Assembly: GCF_006716185.1 (NCBI RefSeq)
Contig: NZ_VFOP01000001.1
Location: forward strand, 3,038,001-3,102,000
DNA length: 64,000 bases
Source of the DNA: Ornithinicoccus hortensis
GTDB taxonomy: Bacteria > Actinomycetota > Actinomycetes > Actinomycetales > Dermatophilaceae
Reading direction: 5' to 3'
Every line of letters starts with the position of its first letter. Position 1 is the stretch's first letter. The position numbers and the translations under genes are program-made. A model generated the notes under the pieces. That model was not told the origin of the DNA. It searched no databases and was given only the letters and a program-made list of their open reading frames with translations. This document shows, in pieces, positions 17,621 to 26,483 of this stretch.

Positions 17621-18490
17621 TCAGTCGAATCCGAGCACGCGCAGGAACGCCGAGCTGGCGGGGCTGGGGTTGAAGTCGCTCCAGGCCAGGTGCTCGATGC
17701 GCTCCGGACCGTCGACCACGGGCACGGTCCGGAGTCCCGGCCTGTCCGGCACCGTGCCGGGTGGCAGCAGGGCCACCGCCAGGCCCGCGTCGACGAGGTC
17801 GAGGATGTGGTCCACCGCGGTCATCTCGAAGGCCACCTGTCGCTGCAGACCTGCCGCGGTGAAGGCCAGGTCGCTCTGGGCCCGCCCGGGGGACTCCGCG
17901 GGGAAGTCGGCGAACACCTCCTCCGCCAGGTCCGCCAGGCGCAGTCTCCGGCGCCGGCCGAGCCGGTGCCCGGACGGCACCACCGCCAGGTGGCGGCTAC
18001 GGCGCAGCTCCCGGTGGGCCACCCCGCGCGGCGGCTCGGTCACCGGCAGGCCGAGCAGCGCGATGTCCAGCACCCCCTCCCGGATCTCCCGGAGGAAGTC
18101 CCGGCTGCTGCCCACCCGCAGACCCACGGGCACCTGCGGGTGGGCGTCCCGGAACCGGCGCAGGGCGTCGGGCACGTCCAGCGCGGTCACGGTGGGGATC
18201 ACCCCGATGCTCAGCCGGCCGCGCACCTGCCCGGCCGCGGCCGCCGCCTCGACCACGGCCCGCTCCGCGGCCTCCAGGCAGGCCCGTGCCGCCGGCAGGA
18301 AGGCCTCCCCCGCGCTCGTCAGCTCGACCCGGCGACTCGTCCGGGCAAAGAGGGTCAACCCGAGCTCGCGCTCCAGCGACTTCACCTGGTGGCTCAGGGC
18401 CGACTGGACCACGAAGCACTGCGCCGCCGCCCGGGTGAAGTTGCCGGTCTCGGCCACCGCCAGCACGTAGCGCATCTGTTGGAGTTCCAC
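17621..18490 (-). CDS. LysR family transcriptional regulator
   Basis: 289 residues. An N-terminal winged helix-turn-helix (MRYVLAVAETGNFTRAAAQ, then QSALSHQVKSLERELGLTLF) is followed by a LysR effector-binding domain that begins near RGRLSIGVIPTV. The start is a GTG at 18490. It is divergent from the EamA transporter at 18570 across 79 bp containing an inverted repeat, the classical layout for a LysR protein controlling its neighbour. The effector is unknown. Confidence 0.92.
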   Translation of the reverse strand: MELQQMRYVLAVAETGNFTRAAAQCFVVQSALSHQVKSLERELGLTLFARTSRRVELTSAGEAFLPAARACLEAAERAVVEAAAAAGQVRGRLSIGVIPTVTALDVPDALRRFRDAHPQVPVGLRVGSSRDFLREIREGVLDIALLGLPVTEPPRGVAHRELRRSRHLAVVPSGHRLGRRRRLRLADLAEEVFADFPAESPGRAQSDLAFTAAGLQRQVAFEMTAVDHILDLVDAGLAVALLPPGTVPDRPGLRTVPVVDGPERIEHLAWSDFNPSPASSAFLRVLGFD

Positions 18491-18515
18491 CGATCAATCG
18501 TGGATCACGATCGGT
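18489..18515. promoter_or_regulatory. Inverted repeat, probable LysR operator
   Basis: ACCGATC (18489-18495) and GATCGGT (18509-18515) are perfect inverted arms separated by 13 bp, a T-N11-A-like LysR site. A further ACCGATCGATGGT lies at 18537-18549, closer to the EamA start. Position between the divergent genes supports autoregulation plus control of the transporter; this is inference from layout. Confidence 0.5.
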
Positions 18516-18569
18516 GTCATGACAACAATGTATTGGACCGATCGATGGTCGGCGACGGACAGTGGCTGC

Positions 18570-19547
18570 ATGAGACGCACCCTCACGACCGCCCTGGCCC
18601 CGGCCGTCTGGGGCACCACCTACCTGGTGACCACCGAGTTCCTGCCCGCCGACGGCGCGATGTTCGCCGCGCTCACCCGGGCCCTCCCCGCGGGCCTGCT
18701 CGCCGTGCTCCTGGCGCGGACCCTGCCCCACGGGGACTGGTGGTGGAAGGCGCTCGTCCTGGGCACCCTGAATATCGGCCTGTTCTTCCCCCTGCTGTTC
18801 CTCGCCGCCGAGCGGCTGCCCGGCGGGGTGGCCGCCACCCTGGGCGCCTCGCAGCCGATCATGGTCGCCGGCCTCGCAGTGGTCGTCCTCGGCGAACGGC
18901 TCTCCCGCTGGCGACTGGGCTGGGGCATCGTCGGCGTCATCGGGGTCGGCCTCATCGTCCTGGGCCCGGACGCCGCCCTCGACGCCACCGGCTTGCTCGC
19001 CGGGGTGGCGGGCGCCGCCTCGATGGCGCTGGGCGTCACCCTGACCAAGCGGTGGGGTCGCCCCGAGGGGGTCGGGTCACTGGCGTATGCCGGGTGGCTG
19101 CTCACCGCGGGTGGCCTGGTGCTGGTGGTGCCGACCGCCCTGCACGAGGGCGTCCCGACGGGGATCGACGCGGCCGCCCTGGGTGGGTACCTGTGGCTCG
19201 GCCTGGTCGGCGGGATCCTGGCCTACACGCTCTGGTTCCGGGGGCTGGGCACCCTTCCCGTGACCGCCACGGCGCTGCTCGGTCTGCTCTCCCCGCTGGT
19301 GGCGGCCGGGCTGGGCGTCCTGGTCCTGGGCGAGACGCTCACCACGCCCCAGGTGCTCGGCTTCGCCCTGGCCCTGGCCGCGCTGGTCGCCGGACAACTC
19401 GCACCCGTCCGCCGCCGACCGCCGCCGACCGGCGGCCTACTCCGCCCCGGCCACGCAGAACTCGTTGCCCTGTGGGTCGGTGAGTGTGTTCCAGCGGAAG
19501 TCCTCGGTCCCGCGGCGCTCGACCAGCCTCGCGCCGGCCGCCAGTAG
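18570..19547 (+). CDS. EamA/DMT family transporter
   Basis: A ten-helix drug/metabolite transporter of 325 aa with two EamA repeats: first MRRTLTTALAPAVWGTTYLV to GVGLIVLG, second from LLAGVAGAASMALGVTL to LAALVAGQLAP. Motifs TLGASQPIMVAGLAVVVLGE and ALLGLLSPLVAAGLGVLVLGE mark the conserved helix pairs. I chose the ATG at 18570 rather than the in-frame ATG at 18519, because the first helix begins there and the upstream bases form the regulatory region. The last 37 codons are a soluble tail that overlaps the VOC gene on the opposite strand by 111 bp. Probably controlled by the divergent LysR. Confidence 0.87.
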   Translation: MRRTLTTALAPAVWGTTYLVTTEFLPADGAMFAALTRALPAGLLAVLLARTLPHGDWWWKALVLGTLNIGLFFPLLFLAAERLPGGVAATLGASQPIMVAGLAVVVLGERLSRWRLGWGIVGVIGVGLIVLGPDAALDATGLLAGVAGAASMALGVTLTKRWGRPEGVGSLAYAGWLLTAGGLVLVVPTALHEGVPTGIDAAALGGYLWLGLVGGILAYTLWFRGLGTLPVTATALLGLLSPLVAAGLGVLVLGETLTTPQVLGFALALAALVAGQLAPVRRRPPPTGGLLRPGHAELVALWVGECVPAEVLGPAALDQPRAGRQ

Positions 19548-19787
19548 CCGCTCCGTCTCCGCCTCGAGGTCGTCGGCGGTCAGGTCGAGGTGCACGCGGT
19601 TCTTGCCCGGCGTGACCTCGTCGACCTTCTGGAAGGCGAGCCTGCCCGGCACGCCACCGCCCGCCAGGATGACGAACCACCCGTCGTTGGTGTCGACGAT
19701 GCGCGCACCGGTCTGCTCCGCCCACCAGGCGGCCAGGCTCTCGGCATCGGTGGTGTCGACCGTGATCATCGCGAGTTTCAGTGTCAT
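19437..19787 (-). CDS. VOC family protein, single domain
   Basis: 116 residues forming one VOC unit: MTLKLAMITVDTTDAESLAAW at the start (first 10: MTLKLAMITV), then KNRVHLDLTADDLE and NTLTDPQGNEFCVAG at the end. The closing D-x-x-GNEFCV motif is the same as in the two-domain VOC protein at 4434-5162. The start is the ATG at 19787 with CGGGG before it. Its 3' end overlaps the 3' end of the EamA gene. Role unknown; many relatives are annotated only as glyoxalase-like. Confidence 0.85.
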   Translation of the reverse strand: MTLKLAMITVDTTDAESLAAWWAEQTGARIVDTNDGWFVILAGGGVPGRLAFQKVDEVTPGKNRVHLDLTADDLEAETERLLAAGARLVERRGTEDFRWNTLTDPQGNEFCVAGAE

Positions 19788-19941
19788 CCCCGGAGCGTAG
19801 GACGAGCCACCGACACCGCGCGCCGGGTTCACCCGCGGGTCACCCGGCATTCGCCATACGGTGGTCCGCGTGGCCTTGGATCATCAGGCCCCGTACAGTT
19901 CCCACCGCGACAGGTTCTGCGGATCCGAAGGAGACCACCCG

Positions 19942-21009
19942 ATGAAGGCAGCCGGCGCACTCGTGACCACCCTGATCTCCGCGGCGCTGCTGCTCACCGC
20001 GTGCAGCGAGCCCGCCGCCGACGACGGCGGCGGTGACGGCGGACCCGCCGGCGACCAGGAGGCAGGCACCGCGTCTGGTGGTGGCGAGGCGGGCGGGGGC
20101 AGCATCACCGTCTACACCTCCGAGCCGCAGGAGAAGATCGACGAGGTCGTGGCCGCCTTCAACGAGGGCAACCCGGACGTGGAGGTGCAGGTCTTCCGGG
20201 CCGGCACGGGCGACCTCAAGGCCCGGATCGCCGCCGAGCTCGAGACGGGCGAGGTCGGCGCCGACATCCTCCTCGCCGCGGACGCCCCGACGTTCGAGGC
20301 CTACAAGGCCGAGGACCTGCTGCTGGAGTACACCCCGGCCGACGCCGACGCCCTACTGGAGTCCGTCGTGGACCCGGAGGGCTACTACGTCGGGACCCGG
20401 GTGATCCCGACCGTCATCGCCTACAACACCGGCGCCGTCGACACCCCACCCACCAGCTGGGCGGAGCTGACCGACCCGGCCTACGCCGGCCAGCTGGTGA
20501 TGCCCAACCCCGACGTGTCCGGTGCCGCCGCGTTCAACGCGGCCGTCTGGCTGCTGACCGACGGCCTCGGCGAGGACTGGATCCGCGCGCTCGGGGAGAA
20601 CGACGTCCTCGTGGCCGAGTCCAACGGCCCCACCTCCCAGGCGATCGCCGACGGCTCCCGCCCGGTCGGCGTGGTGGTCGACTACCTGGTCCGCGACCTG
20701 GCGGCGCAGGGTTCGCCGGTGGCCGTCTCCTACCCCAGCGAGGGGGTGCCCTACATCGCCCAGCCGGCGGCGGTCTTCGCCTCCAGCGCCAACCCGGCGG
20801 GCGCCCAGGCCTTCGTCGACTTCCTGGTCTCCACCGAGGGACAGACCCTCGCCGTCGAGCAGAACTACCTGCCCGTCCGCGCCGACGTGGGCACGCCCGA
20901 GGGCGCCCCGTCGATGGATGAGCTGCACCTGCTGGAGGTGCCGCTCGAGGAGGTCAGCGCCGAACAGGGCCGCGCCGTGGACCTGTTCAAGGAGGCGGTC
21001 CTGCCGTAG
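19942..21009 (+). CDS. Ferric iron ABC transporter substrate-binding lipoprotein
   Basis: Family 1 extracellular binding protein of Fbp/Afu type, 355 aa. The ATG at 19942 follows GAAGGAG. A lipobox (SAALLLTAC) places the protein on the outer face of the membrane, followed by a Gly/Asp linker. The mature domain opens with ITVYTSEPQEKIDEV and contains IPTVIAYNTG and SYPSEGVPYI, as in ferric-iron binders. Its stop shares one base with the permease start. Iron is the most likely ligand, but related proteins bind other anions or metals. Confidence 0.88.
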   Translation: MKAAGALVTTLISAALLLTACSEPAADDGGGDGGPAGDQEAGTASGGGEAGGGSITVYTSEPQEKIDEVVAAFNEGNPDVEVQVFRAGTGDLKARIAAELETGEVGADILLAADAPTFEAYKAEDLLLEYTPADADALLESVVDPEGYYVGTRVIPTVIAYNTGAVDTPPTSWAELTDPAYAGQLVMPNPDVSGAAAFNAAVWLLTDGLGEDWIRALGENDVLVAESNGPTSQAIADGSRPVGVVVDYLVRDLAAQGSPVAVSYPSEGVPYIAQPAAVFASSANPAGAQAFVDFLVSTEGQTLAVEQNYLPVRADVGTPEGAPSMDELHLLEVPLEEVSAEQGRAVDLFKEAVLP

Positions 21010-22649
21010 TGACCCCCCTGCTGCGGCTCTCGGTCTGGGTGGCCCTGGCCGGGGTGGTGATCACCCCGCTGGTCATGGTGGTCTCCCTCGCCTTCGGGGC
21101 CAACCACCTGCCGATGCTGCTCGAGGCCGGGCTGCTGGACGCCGCCGTCAACTCGGTGGTGTCCGCCGCCGTCTCGGCACTGCTCGCCGTCGCCGGGGCC
21201 GCCTGCCTGGCGCTGTTGGTCGACCGTTCGGACCTCGGCGGACGCGGCGCGGTGCGCCTGCTGATGCTCACCCCGCTGCTCGTCCCGCCGTTCGTCGGGG
21301 CGATCGCCTGGACCGGGCTGCTCACCCGCGGCGGCCTGGTCCACACCCTCACCGGCTGGGCGCCGTGGCAGATGTATGGCGGGGGCGGGGTGATCTTCCT
21401 GCTCACCCTGCACTCCCTGCCCGTCGCCTACCTCGTGGTCTCGGCCGCACTGGCCCGGGTGCCGGACGACCTGGAGCTCGCCGCCCGCGCGGCCGGGGCG
21501 ACCCCCCGGCGGGTGTTCGGCGACATCACCCTGCCGCTGGTGCGGCCCGCCCTCCTGGCGGCGTTCACCCTCGTCATGGTGAGCAACCTGGGCGACTTCG
21601 GCATCCCGATCCTGGTCGGCTCACCGGCCGGCTACGACACCCTCGCCACGATGATCTACCGGATGCTGCAGTCCGGCACGGTCGACGCCCCGCTCCAGGT
21701 GACCTCCCAGATCGGGATCGTCCTCCTCGTCCTGGGCATCGCGGGCGTGATCGTGGACCGGCTGGCCGCCCGTCGTCCCGTGGAACTGGAGGCCGCGGGC
21801 CAGGTGGGCACCCCGCTGCGCCTGGGGGCGCTGCGCGCCCCGGTTTCCGTGGTCGCCTGGGTCGTCGCCCTAGTCGTCACCCTCGGGCCGCTCCTGGCGC
21901 TGCTCACCCGGGCGATCCTGCCGGCCCCCGGCGTGCCGCTCACCTGGGAGACGGTCACCCTGGACAACCTGCGCCGCGTGGTCACGGCACCCAGTACCGT
22001 CTCCGGCGTGACCAACTCCGTGCTGCTGGCCGGGGGCGCCGCACTGCTCTGCGCGTTGCTCGGCCTGGCCGTCGGCGTCCTCACCACGCGCGCTGCCTCC
22101 CGCACGTCCGCGGGCATGCTGTTCACCGTGCTCCTGCCCCAGGCCGTCCCCGGGCTGATCATCGCGGTCGGCTGGCTCATCCTGGGCCGCTACACCGGGC
22201 TCTACAACACCGGATGGATCATCCTCGGCGCCTACGTCACGGCGTTCACCGCCATGGTCGTGCAATCGGTCCGCGGTCCCCTGGCTGCGATGTCCGGCTC
22301 CCTCGAGGAGGCCGCCCGGCTCTCCGGCGCCGGCCCGTTGCGCTCGCTGTGGGACACCAGCATCCGGCTGGCCCTGCCCGCCACCGTGAGCGGAGCCGCC
22401 CTCGTCGCGGTGACCGCCGTCCGGGAGCTCACCCTGTCCGTCCTCCTGGTCTCCCCCGGCACCCAGACCCTCGGCGTGGTGATCTTCGGCTACCAGCAGG
22501 CCGGCGACTACAACGCCTCGTCCGCGCTGTCGCTCATCTTCATGCTGGTCGGGATCGCCGCCGTGGCCCTCGTGGTCCCCCGCGGAAGCCACCGGCGGCG
22601 CCGCTGGCTGCGCGGCACCTCCTCGATGGCCCAGGGGGTGCGGGTGTGA
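21009..22649 (+). CDS. Iron ABC transporter permease, double-domain (FbpB type)
   Basis: 546 residues with two fused permease domains of about six helices each. The coupling-loop EAA motifs are ELAARAAGATPRRVFGDITL in the first half and EEAARLSGAGPLRSLWDTSI in the second. The GTG at 21009 shares its G with the preceding TAG stop, so translation is coupled. The 3' end overlaps the ATPase start by 4 bp (GTGA). The architecture is diagnostic of FbpB/AfuB-like permeases. Confidence 0.92.
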   Translation: MTPLLRLSVWVALAGVVITPLVMVVSLAFGANHLPMLLEAGLLDAAVNSVVSAAVSALLAVAGAACLALLVDRSDLGGRGAVRLLMLTPLLVPPFVGAIAWTGLLTRGGLVHTLTGWAPWQMYGGGGVIFLLTLHSLPVAYLVVSAALARVPDDLELAARAAGATPRRVFGDITLPLVRPALLAAFTLVMVSNLGDFGIPILVGSPAGYDTLATMIYRMLQSGTVDAPLQVTSQIGIVLLVLGIAGVIVDRLAARRPVELEAAGQVGTPLRLGALRAPVSVVAWVVALVVTLGPLLALLTRAILPAPGVPLTWETVTLDNLRRVVTAPSTVSGVTNSVLLAGGAALLCALLGLAVGVLTTRAASRTSAGMLFTVLLPQAVPGLIIAVGWLILGRYTGLYNTGWIILGAYVTAFTAMVVQSVRGPLAAMSGSLEEAARLSGAGPLRSLWDTSIRLALPATVSGAALVAVTAVRELTLSVLLVSPGTQTLGVVIFGYQQAGDYNASSALSLIFMLVGIAAVALVVPRGSHRRRRWLRGTSSMAQGVRV

Positions 22650-23719
22650 GCCGGATCGCGATCGAGGGCCTGTCCGCCGCCTACGGCCGGGTCCCGGTCC
22701 TCCACGACATCGACCTGGAGGTTCCCGACGGAACGGTGCTGACCCTGCTCGGACCCTCCGGCTCCGGCAAGACCAGCCTGCTGCGCACCGTCGCCGGCTT
22801 CCTGGACCCGGTGTCCGGCACCGTGCGGGCCGGTGACCGGGTGCTCGTCGGCGGTGGCCAGCGCCCCGTGCCGCCGGAAGACCGCAACCTGGCGATGGTC
22901 TTCCAGCACCACGCGGTGTGGCCCCACATGACGGTCGGCCAGAACGTCGCCTACCCGCTGAAGCGCCGCAAGGTCGGCCGCGCCGAGCGCCGGGAACGGA
23001 TCGAGCACGCCCTCGAGGTGGTCGGCCTGACCGCGTATGCCGACCGCCGCCCCGACACGCTCTCCGGCGGCCAGCGCCAGCGGGTCGCCCTGGCCCGCGC
23101 GATCGTCGCCCGGCCCGAGGCGCTGCTGCTGGACGAGGCCCTCTCCGCCCTCGACGAGCCGCTGCGCGCGGCCCTGCGTCTGACCCTGCGACAGCTGGTC
23201 GACACCGAAGGCCTCACCGTCATCCAAGTGACCCACGACCGGGACGAGGCGCTCGCCCTCGCCGACCGGATCGCCGTGCTCCACGACGGCCGGGTCGCCC
23301 AGGTGGGCAGCCCGAGCGAACTCGTCGACGCCCCCGCCTCGGCCTCCGTCGCGACCTTCCTGCACGACGCCGCCCTGCTCGACGGACAGGTATCCGCTGA
23401 CGGGACCTTCGCCGACACCACCGGCACACTGACCGTCAGCCCAGACCGTCAGACCGCCCCGGCCGGCCCGGTGCGCGGCCCCGCGACGCTGGCGCTGCTC
23501 CCACAGGGACTGGAGGTCTGCGCCCCCGGCACCGGCGACGGACCACCTGCCGTGGTCGAGGCCGTCCTCTACGGCCGGTCCGGCAGCACCGTCGTATGCC
23601 GGTGGCTGGGCCAGCAGGTCCGCGCCCTGACGTCCACCGACCCCTCCGCGGACCACCCCGTCGCCCCCGGCCAGGACGTGGGCCTGCGGATCCGCCACGC
23701 GGCCGTCTACCCCGCCTGA
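22646..23719 (+). CDS. Iron ABC transporter ATP-binding protein (FbpC type)
   Basis: 357 residues. Walker A GPSGSGKTS, Q-loop MVFQHHAVWPHM, signature LSGGQRQRVALARA, Walker B ALLLDEALSALDEP, switch VTHDRDEAL. A C-terminal TOBE-like regulatory domain (from about residue 245) ends with VGLRIRHAAVYPA, as in FbpC/PotA proteins. The GTG at 22646 overlaps the permease stop. The Walker B segment reads DEALSALD instead of the common DEPLSALD, a conservative change. It completes a three-gene importer. Confidence 0.93.
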   Translation: MSRIAIEGLSAAYGRVPVLHDIDLEVPDGTVLTLLGPSGSGKTSLLRTVAGFLDPVSGTVRAGDRVLVGGGQRPVPPEDRNLAMVFQHHAVWPHMTVGQNVAYPLKRRKVGRAERRERIEHALEVVGLTAYADRRPDTLSGGQRQRVALARAIVARPEALLLDEALSALDEPLRAALRLTLRQLVDTEGLTVIQVTHDRDEALALADRIAVLHDGRVAQVGSPSELVDAPASASVATFLHDAALLDGQVSADGTFADTTGTLTVSPDRQTAPAGPVRGPATLALLPQGLEVCAPGTGDGPPAVVEAVLYGRSGSTVVCRWLGQQVRALTSTDPSADHPVAPGQDVGLRIRHAAVYPA

Positions 23720-23851
23720 CAATCCCCGCCGCACCTCGGCTCTCGCCCGTCGTCCGCCTGGCAGCAGGCTCGTCTGGCGACACCTGGGCGTGCCGGTGTC
23801 CCGGGCCCCGTGTGGGGGTCCGGGTCCGGTGGTCCGGTGGGTGGGTTGGGG

Positions 23852-25372
23852 TCAGGCTGTTGTGGGGGCCACCCCGAGATCTCGCGGTGGACGGTACCGG
23901 GCATTCCGGGTCCACGCGTCCTTGGGTGTCCCGGGTGCCCGGAACTCCGGGATCCCGTCGTCGGGGTGGAACCTGATCACCCACCCCTGCTCATGGACCA
24001 GGTGGTGGTGGAACGCGCACAACATCACACCCTGGTCCAGGTCCGTGCGCCCTCCAGCAGCCCACGGCTGTCCTGCGTGGTGCAGCTCGCACCACCCCGG
24101 GGGACGGTCACACCCGGGCATCACACACCCCATGTCCCGCTGACCGATCGCGATCCGCTGATGCCGGGTGAACAACCGCCGCGCGACCCCGTGATCCAAC
24201 GGCAACGACGACCCGTCAAAGACCTGCGGCAACACCCTTTGGTTACACGCCAACCGGCGAATCTCCCCGGCCGTCAACCGCACCCCGGTCGAGGTCGTCC
24301 CACACCCGATCCCCGAGACCAGCTTCTCCTGCGACAACGAGACCGCGACCACCGCCGCCGAACCCCCGGCCGGCGCGTACCCATCGGTCGGGGCATGCTC
24401 GATCAACGCACAGAACGCCTGACCCAACCGCTGCTGATACGACCCCTCATCCACCACACCCACCGGCCCACCGCCACCACCGGCCCCGGCGCCGCCGACA
24501 CCACCAGTGCTGCCGGCGTTACCGACGGCCGGGCCGAAAGCGCCCGTGGCATTACCCGACCCGTTACCGGCCCCGTTGCTGTTCGTCGGGTTGTCGGTGC
24601 GGCGTAGGTGGTTGCGGCGGGGAGAGGCGACCGCGTCCAGCATCGTCTTCAATAGTTCTCCCGCGACGGTCGGGATGGTGAACCCGCCCTGGTACGTCCC
24701 GGCCCCGGTATCCCGCATCCAGAACTCCGTGGCAGCCCACGCCGCCCGCTCCCGCGCCCGCACGGCCTGTTCCTCGTCCCGGTCCACCTGGTCGAGGGGA
24801 CGGAACGCCTCAGTGATCCGGTCCCCACGGGCCCGCAGGTCCCGCAAACTCAACCCTTGTGCCTCACCCAACAACGTGGCCTCCGCGGCCTCCCGCTCAC
24901 TTTGGGTGACGTCTGCGTCCAGGCTTCCCAGGATCGACCCGATCACCTGCGCCTGCGCCCGGGTGATCTCCCCGGCAGCAAACGCCCCCTCGGTCCCAGA
25001 CGCCTTCGCACGCGCCAACGTCTGTCCCAGGCGGACCAGGCCATCACCCTCACGCCGGTCCCCACCAAAGTCCCCACCCAGCAACGACCCCGTCGACGCC
25101 GCCCCCGCGGCCTTGGCCGTCCCGGCGGTCTCCAACACCCTCGCGGCGGCCATCTTGTGCGCCGACAACCGCTCGACCACCCGAGCGACCCGCCCGTACA
25201 ACGACCGCACCACCGCCGGCTCCAACCCCGCCCACGCCTGCACCGGAGCCGACCCCAACGACGCCTCCAACCCCGCCACCATCAACTCCACCGGATGCTC
25301 CCGCACCACCACATGCCCCGGCGCGAGGCCGTGCTCCGGCGTCTCGTCCGCTACCAACGGTTGTATCGCCAC
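23852..25372 (-). CDS. DUF222 domain HNH endonuclease-like protein
   Basis: 506 residues. The N-terminal two-thirds is the helical DUF222 domain common in Actinobacteria (13E12-repeat type). The C-terminus has an HNH module with zinc-binding cysteines: CVMPGCDRPPGWCELHH, then LCAFHHHLVHEQGW. A low-complexity Asn/Gly/Ala linker (about residues 270-310) separates them. Such genes occur in many copies per genome; their role is unresolved and they may be selfish or tied to mobile DNA. AT-rich DNA upstream (25470-25525) probably holds the promoter. Confidence 0.88.
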   Translation of the reverse strand: MAIQPLVADETPEHGLAPGHVVVREHPVELMVAGLEASLGSAPVQAWAGLEPAVVRSLYGRVARVVERLSAHKMAAARVLETAGTAKAAGAASTGSLLGGDFGGDRREGDGLVRLGQTLARAKASGTEGAFAAGEITRAQAQVIGSILGSLDADVTQSEREAAEATLLGEAQGLSLRDLRARGDRITEAFRPLDQVDRDEEQAVRARERAAWAATEFWMRDTGAGTYQGGFTIPTVAGELLKTMLDAVASPRRNHLRRTDNPTNSNGAGNGSGNATGAFGPAVGNAGSTGGVGGAGAGGGGGPVGVVDEGSYQQRLGQAFCALIEHAPTDGYAPAGGSAAVVAVSLSQEKLVSGIGCGTTSTGVRLTAGEIRRLACNQRVLPQVFDGSSLPLDHGVARRLFTRHQRIAIGQRDMGCVMPGCDRPPGWCELHHAGQPWAAGGRTDLDQGVMLCAFHHHLVHEQGWVIRFHPDDGIPEFRAPGTPKDAWTRNARYRPPRDLGVAPTTA

Positions 25373-25604
25373 GACCCCTCACCTCCCACGGGCAAACCCC
25401 ACCTGCCACACCCGGCCCGTAACCCTTCCCCAACGGCCACGAACCGAACCTTTGTCCTAATCTAAACCCACCACTCCCACCTCGTCAATACGTTCGACGA
25501 AAATATGTACGAAATGTTTCGGGAGCCAGGCACCCAAGCACTCGGCAGCCACCGCCGCCCGGAAAACCGCTGGAGGCGGCTGCGACCCAGGACTACCTCG
25601 ACGC

Positions 25605-26318
25605 GTGGCCCTCCACCTTGCAGCCGCCTGCATCGGCGTGCCCGACCCCGCTCCCGTCGCCCAGTTCTGGGCCGACCTGCTGGACCGGCCCCTCCTGCCC
25701 GGCCCGACCGGGTTCGACGTTCCGGGGTAGGACGGCCAACTCTCCCTACGCTGGGTCCCCGATCCAGCGCCCCCGGTAGACGCCGACCGCTGGCACCTGC
25801 ACGTCACCAGCTCCAGCCACCAGGACCAGCAGGACCGGGTCGAACAGGCGCTCAGCCTGGGCGCCACCCACCTCGACGTGGGGCAGCGTCCCGAGGAGGG
25901 GCACATCGTCCTGGCCGACCCCGGCGGCGGCGCGTTCTGCGTGATCGAGCCCTACAACGCCTTCCTGGACGGGTGCGGGACGTTCGGCGAACTCGCCTGC
26001 TACGGGACCCGCGACCTCGGGTTCTTCTGGAGCGAGGCGCTGCACTGGCCCCTGGCGTGGGACCGGGACGAGGAGACCGCCGTCCAGTCCCCGTTGGGTG
26101 GGACCAAGGTGGCCTGGGGCGGGCCGCCCGTGGCCGCCAAGACCGTGCCCAACCGGCAGCGTTTCGCGCTGACCGCGGACGGGCAGGACGACCTGGCCTC
26201 CGAAGTGGACCGCCTGGTCGGGCTCGGGGCTGTCCGCCTGTCGACGGGTCCGGACGGAGCGGTGGAGATGGCCGACCTGGACGGCAACGAGTTCTGGGTG
26301 ACCGCGCAGGCGGTCTGA
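25605..26318 (+). pseudogene. Two-domain VOC protein broken by an in-frame stop
   Basis: The frame beginning at the GTG at 25605 encodes a VOC-like N-terminus (ALHLAAACIGVPDPAPVAQF), then meets TAG at 25728-25730. Beyond the stop the same frame continues as good VOC sequence (WHLHVTSSSHQDQQDRVEQA, LADPGGGAFCVIEPYN, a second domain, and MADLDGNEFWVTAQ). A two-domain protein of about 237 residues is thus interrupted at codon 42. Translation from ATG 25878 would give only a partial protein. No clear ribosome binding site precedes 25605. Confidence 0.75.
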
Positions 26319-26347
26319 CACCCCTCGCGTCCCCGCTCGCCCCCGCG

Positions 26348-26420
<73 letters not shown>

Positions 26421-26483
26421 CTGACCGGACGAAACCCTCGACCGCCGGTCGGGCGCCATTCTAGGCGTGACTACGATTCCGGC

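Noticed and set aside
19851-19941. Iron box before the Fbp-type transporter
   Set aside because: I looked on both strands for a DtxR/IdeR-like palindrome and found none above chance.
20918-23719. One 933-residue protein
   Set aside because: Only its last 357 codons are a real ATPase; the rest is the wrong frame of the permease gene.
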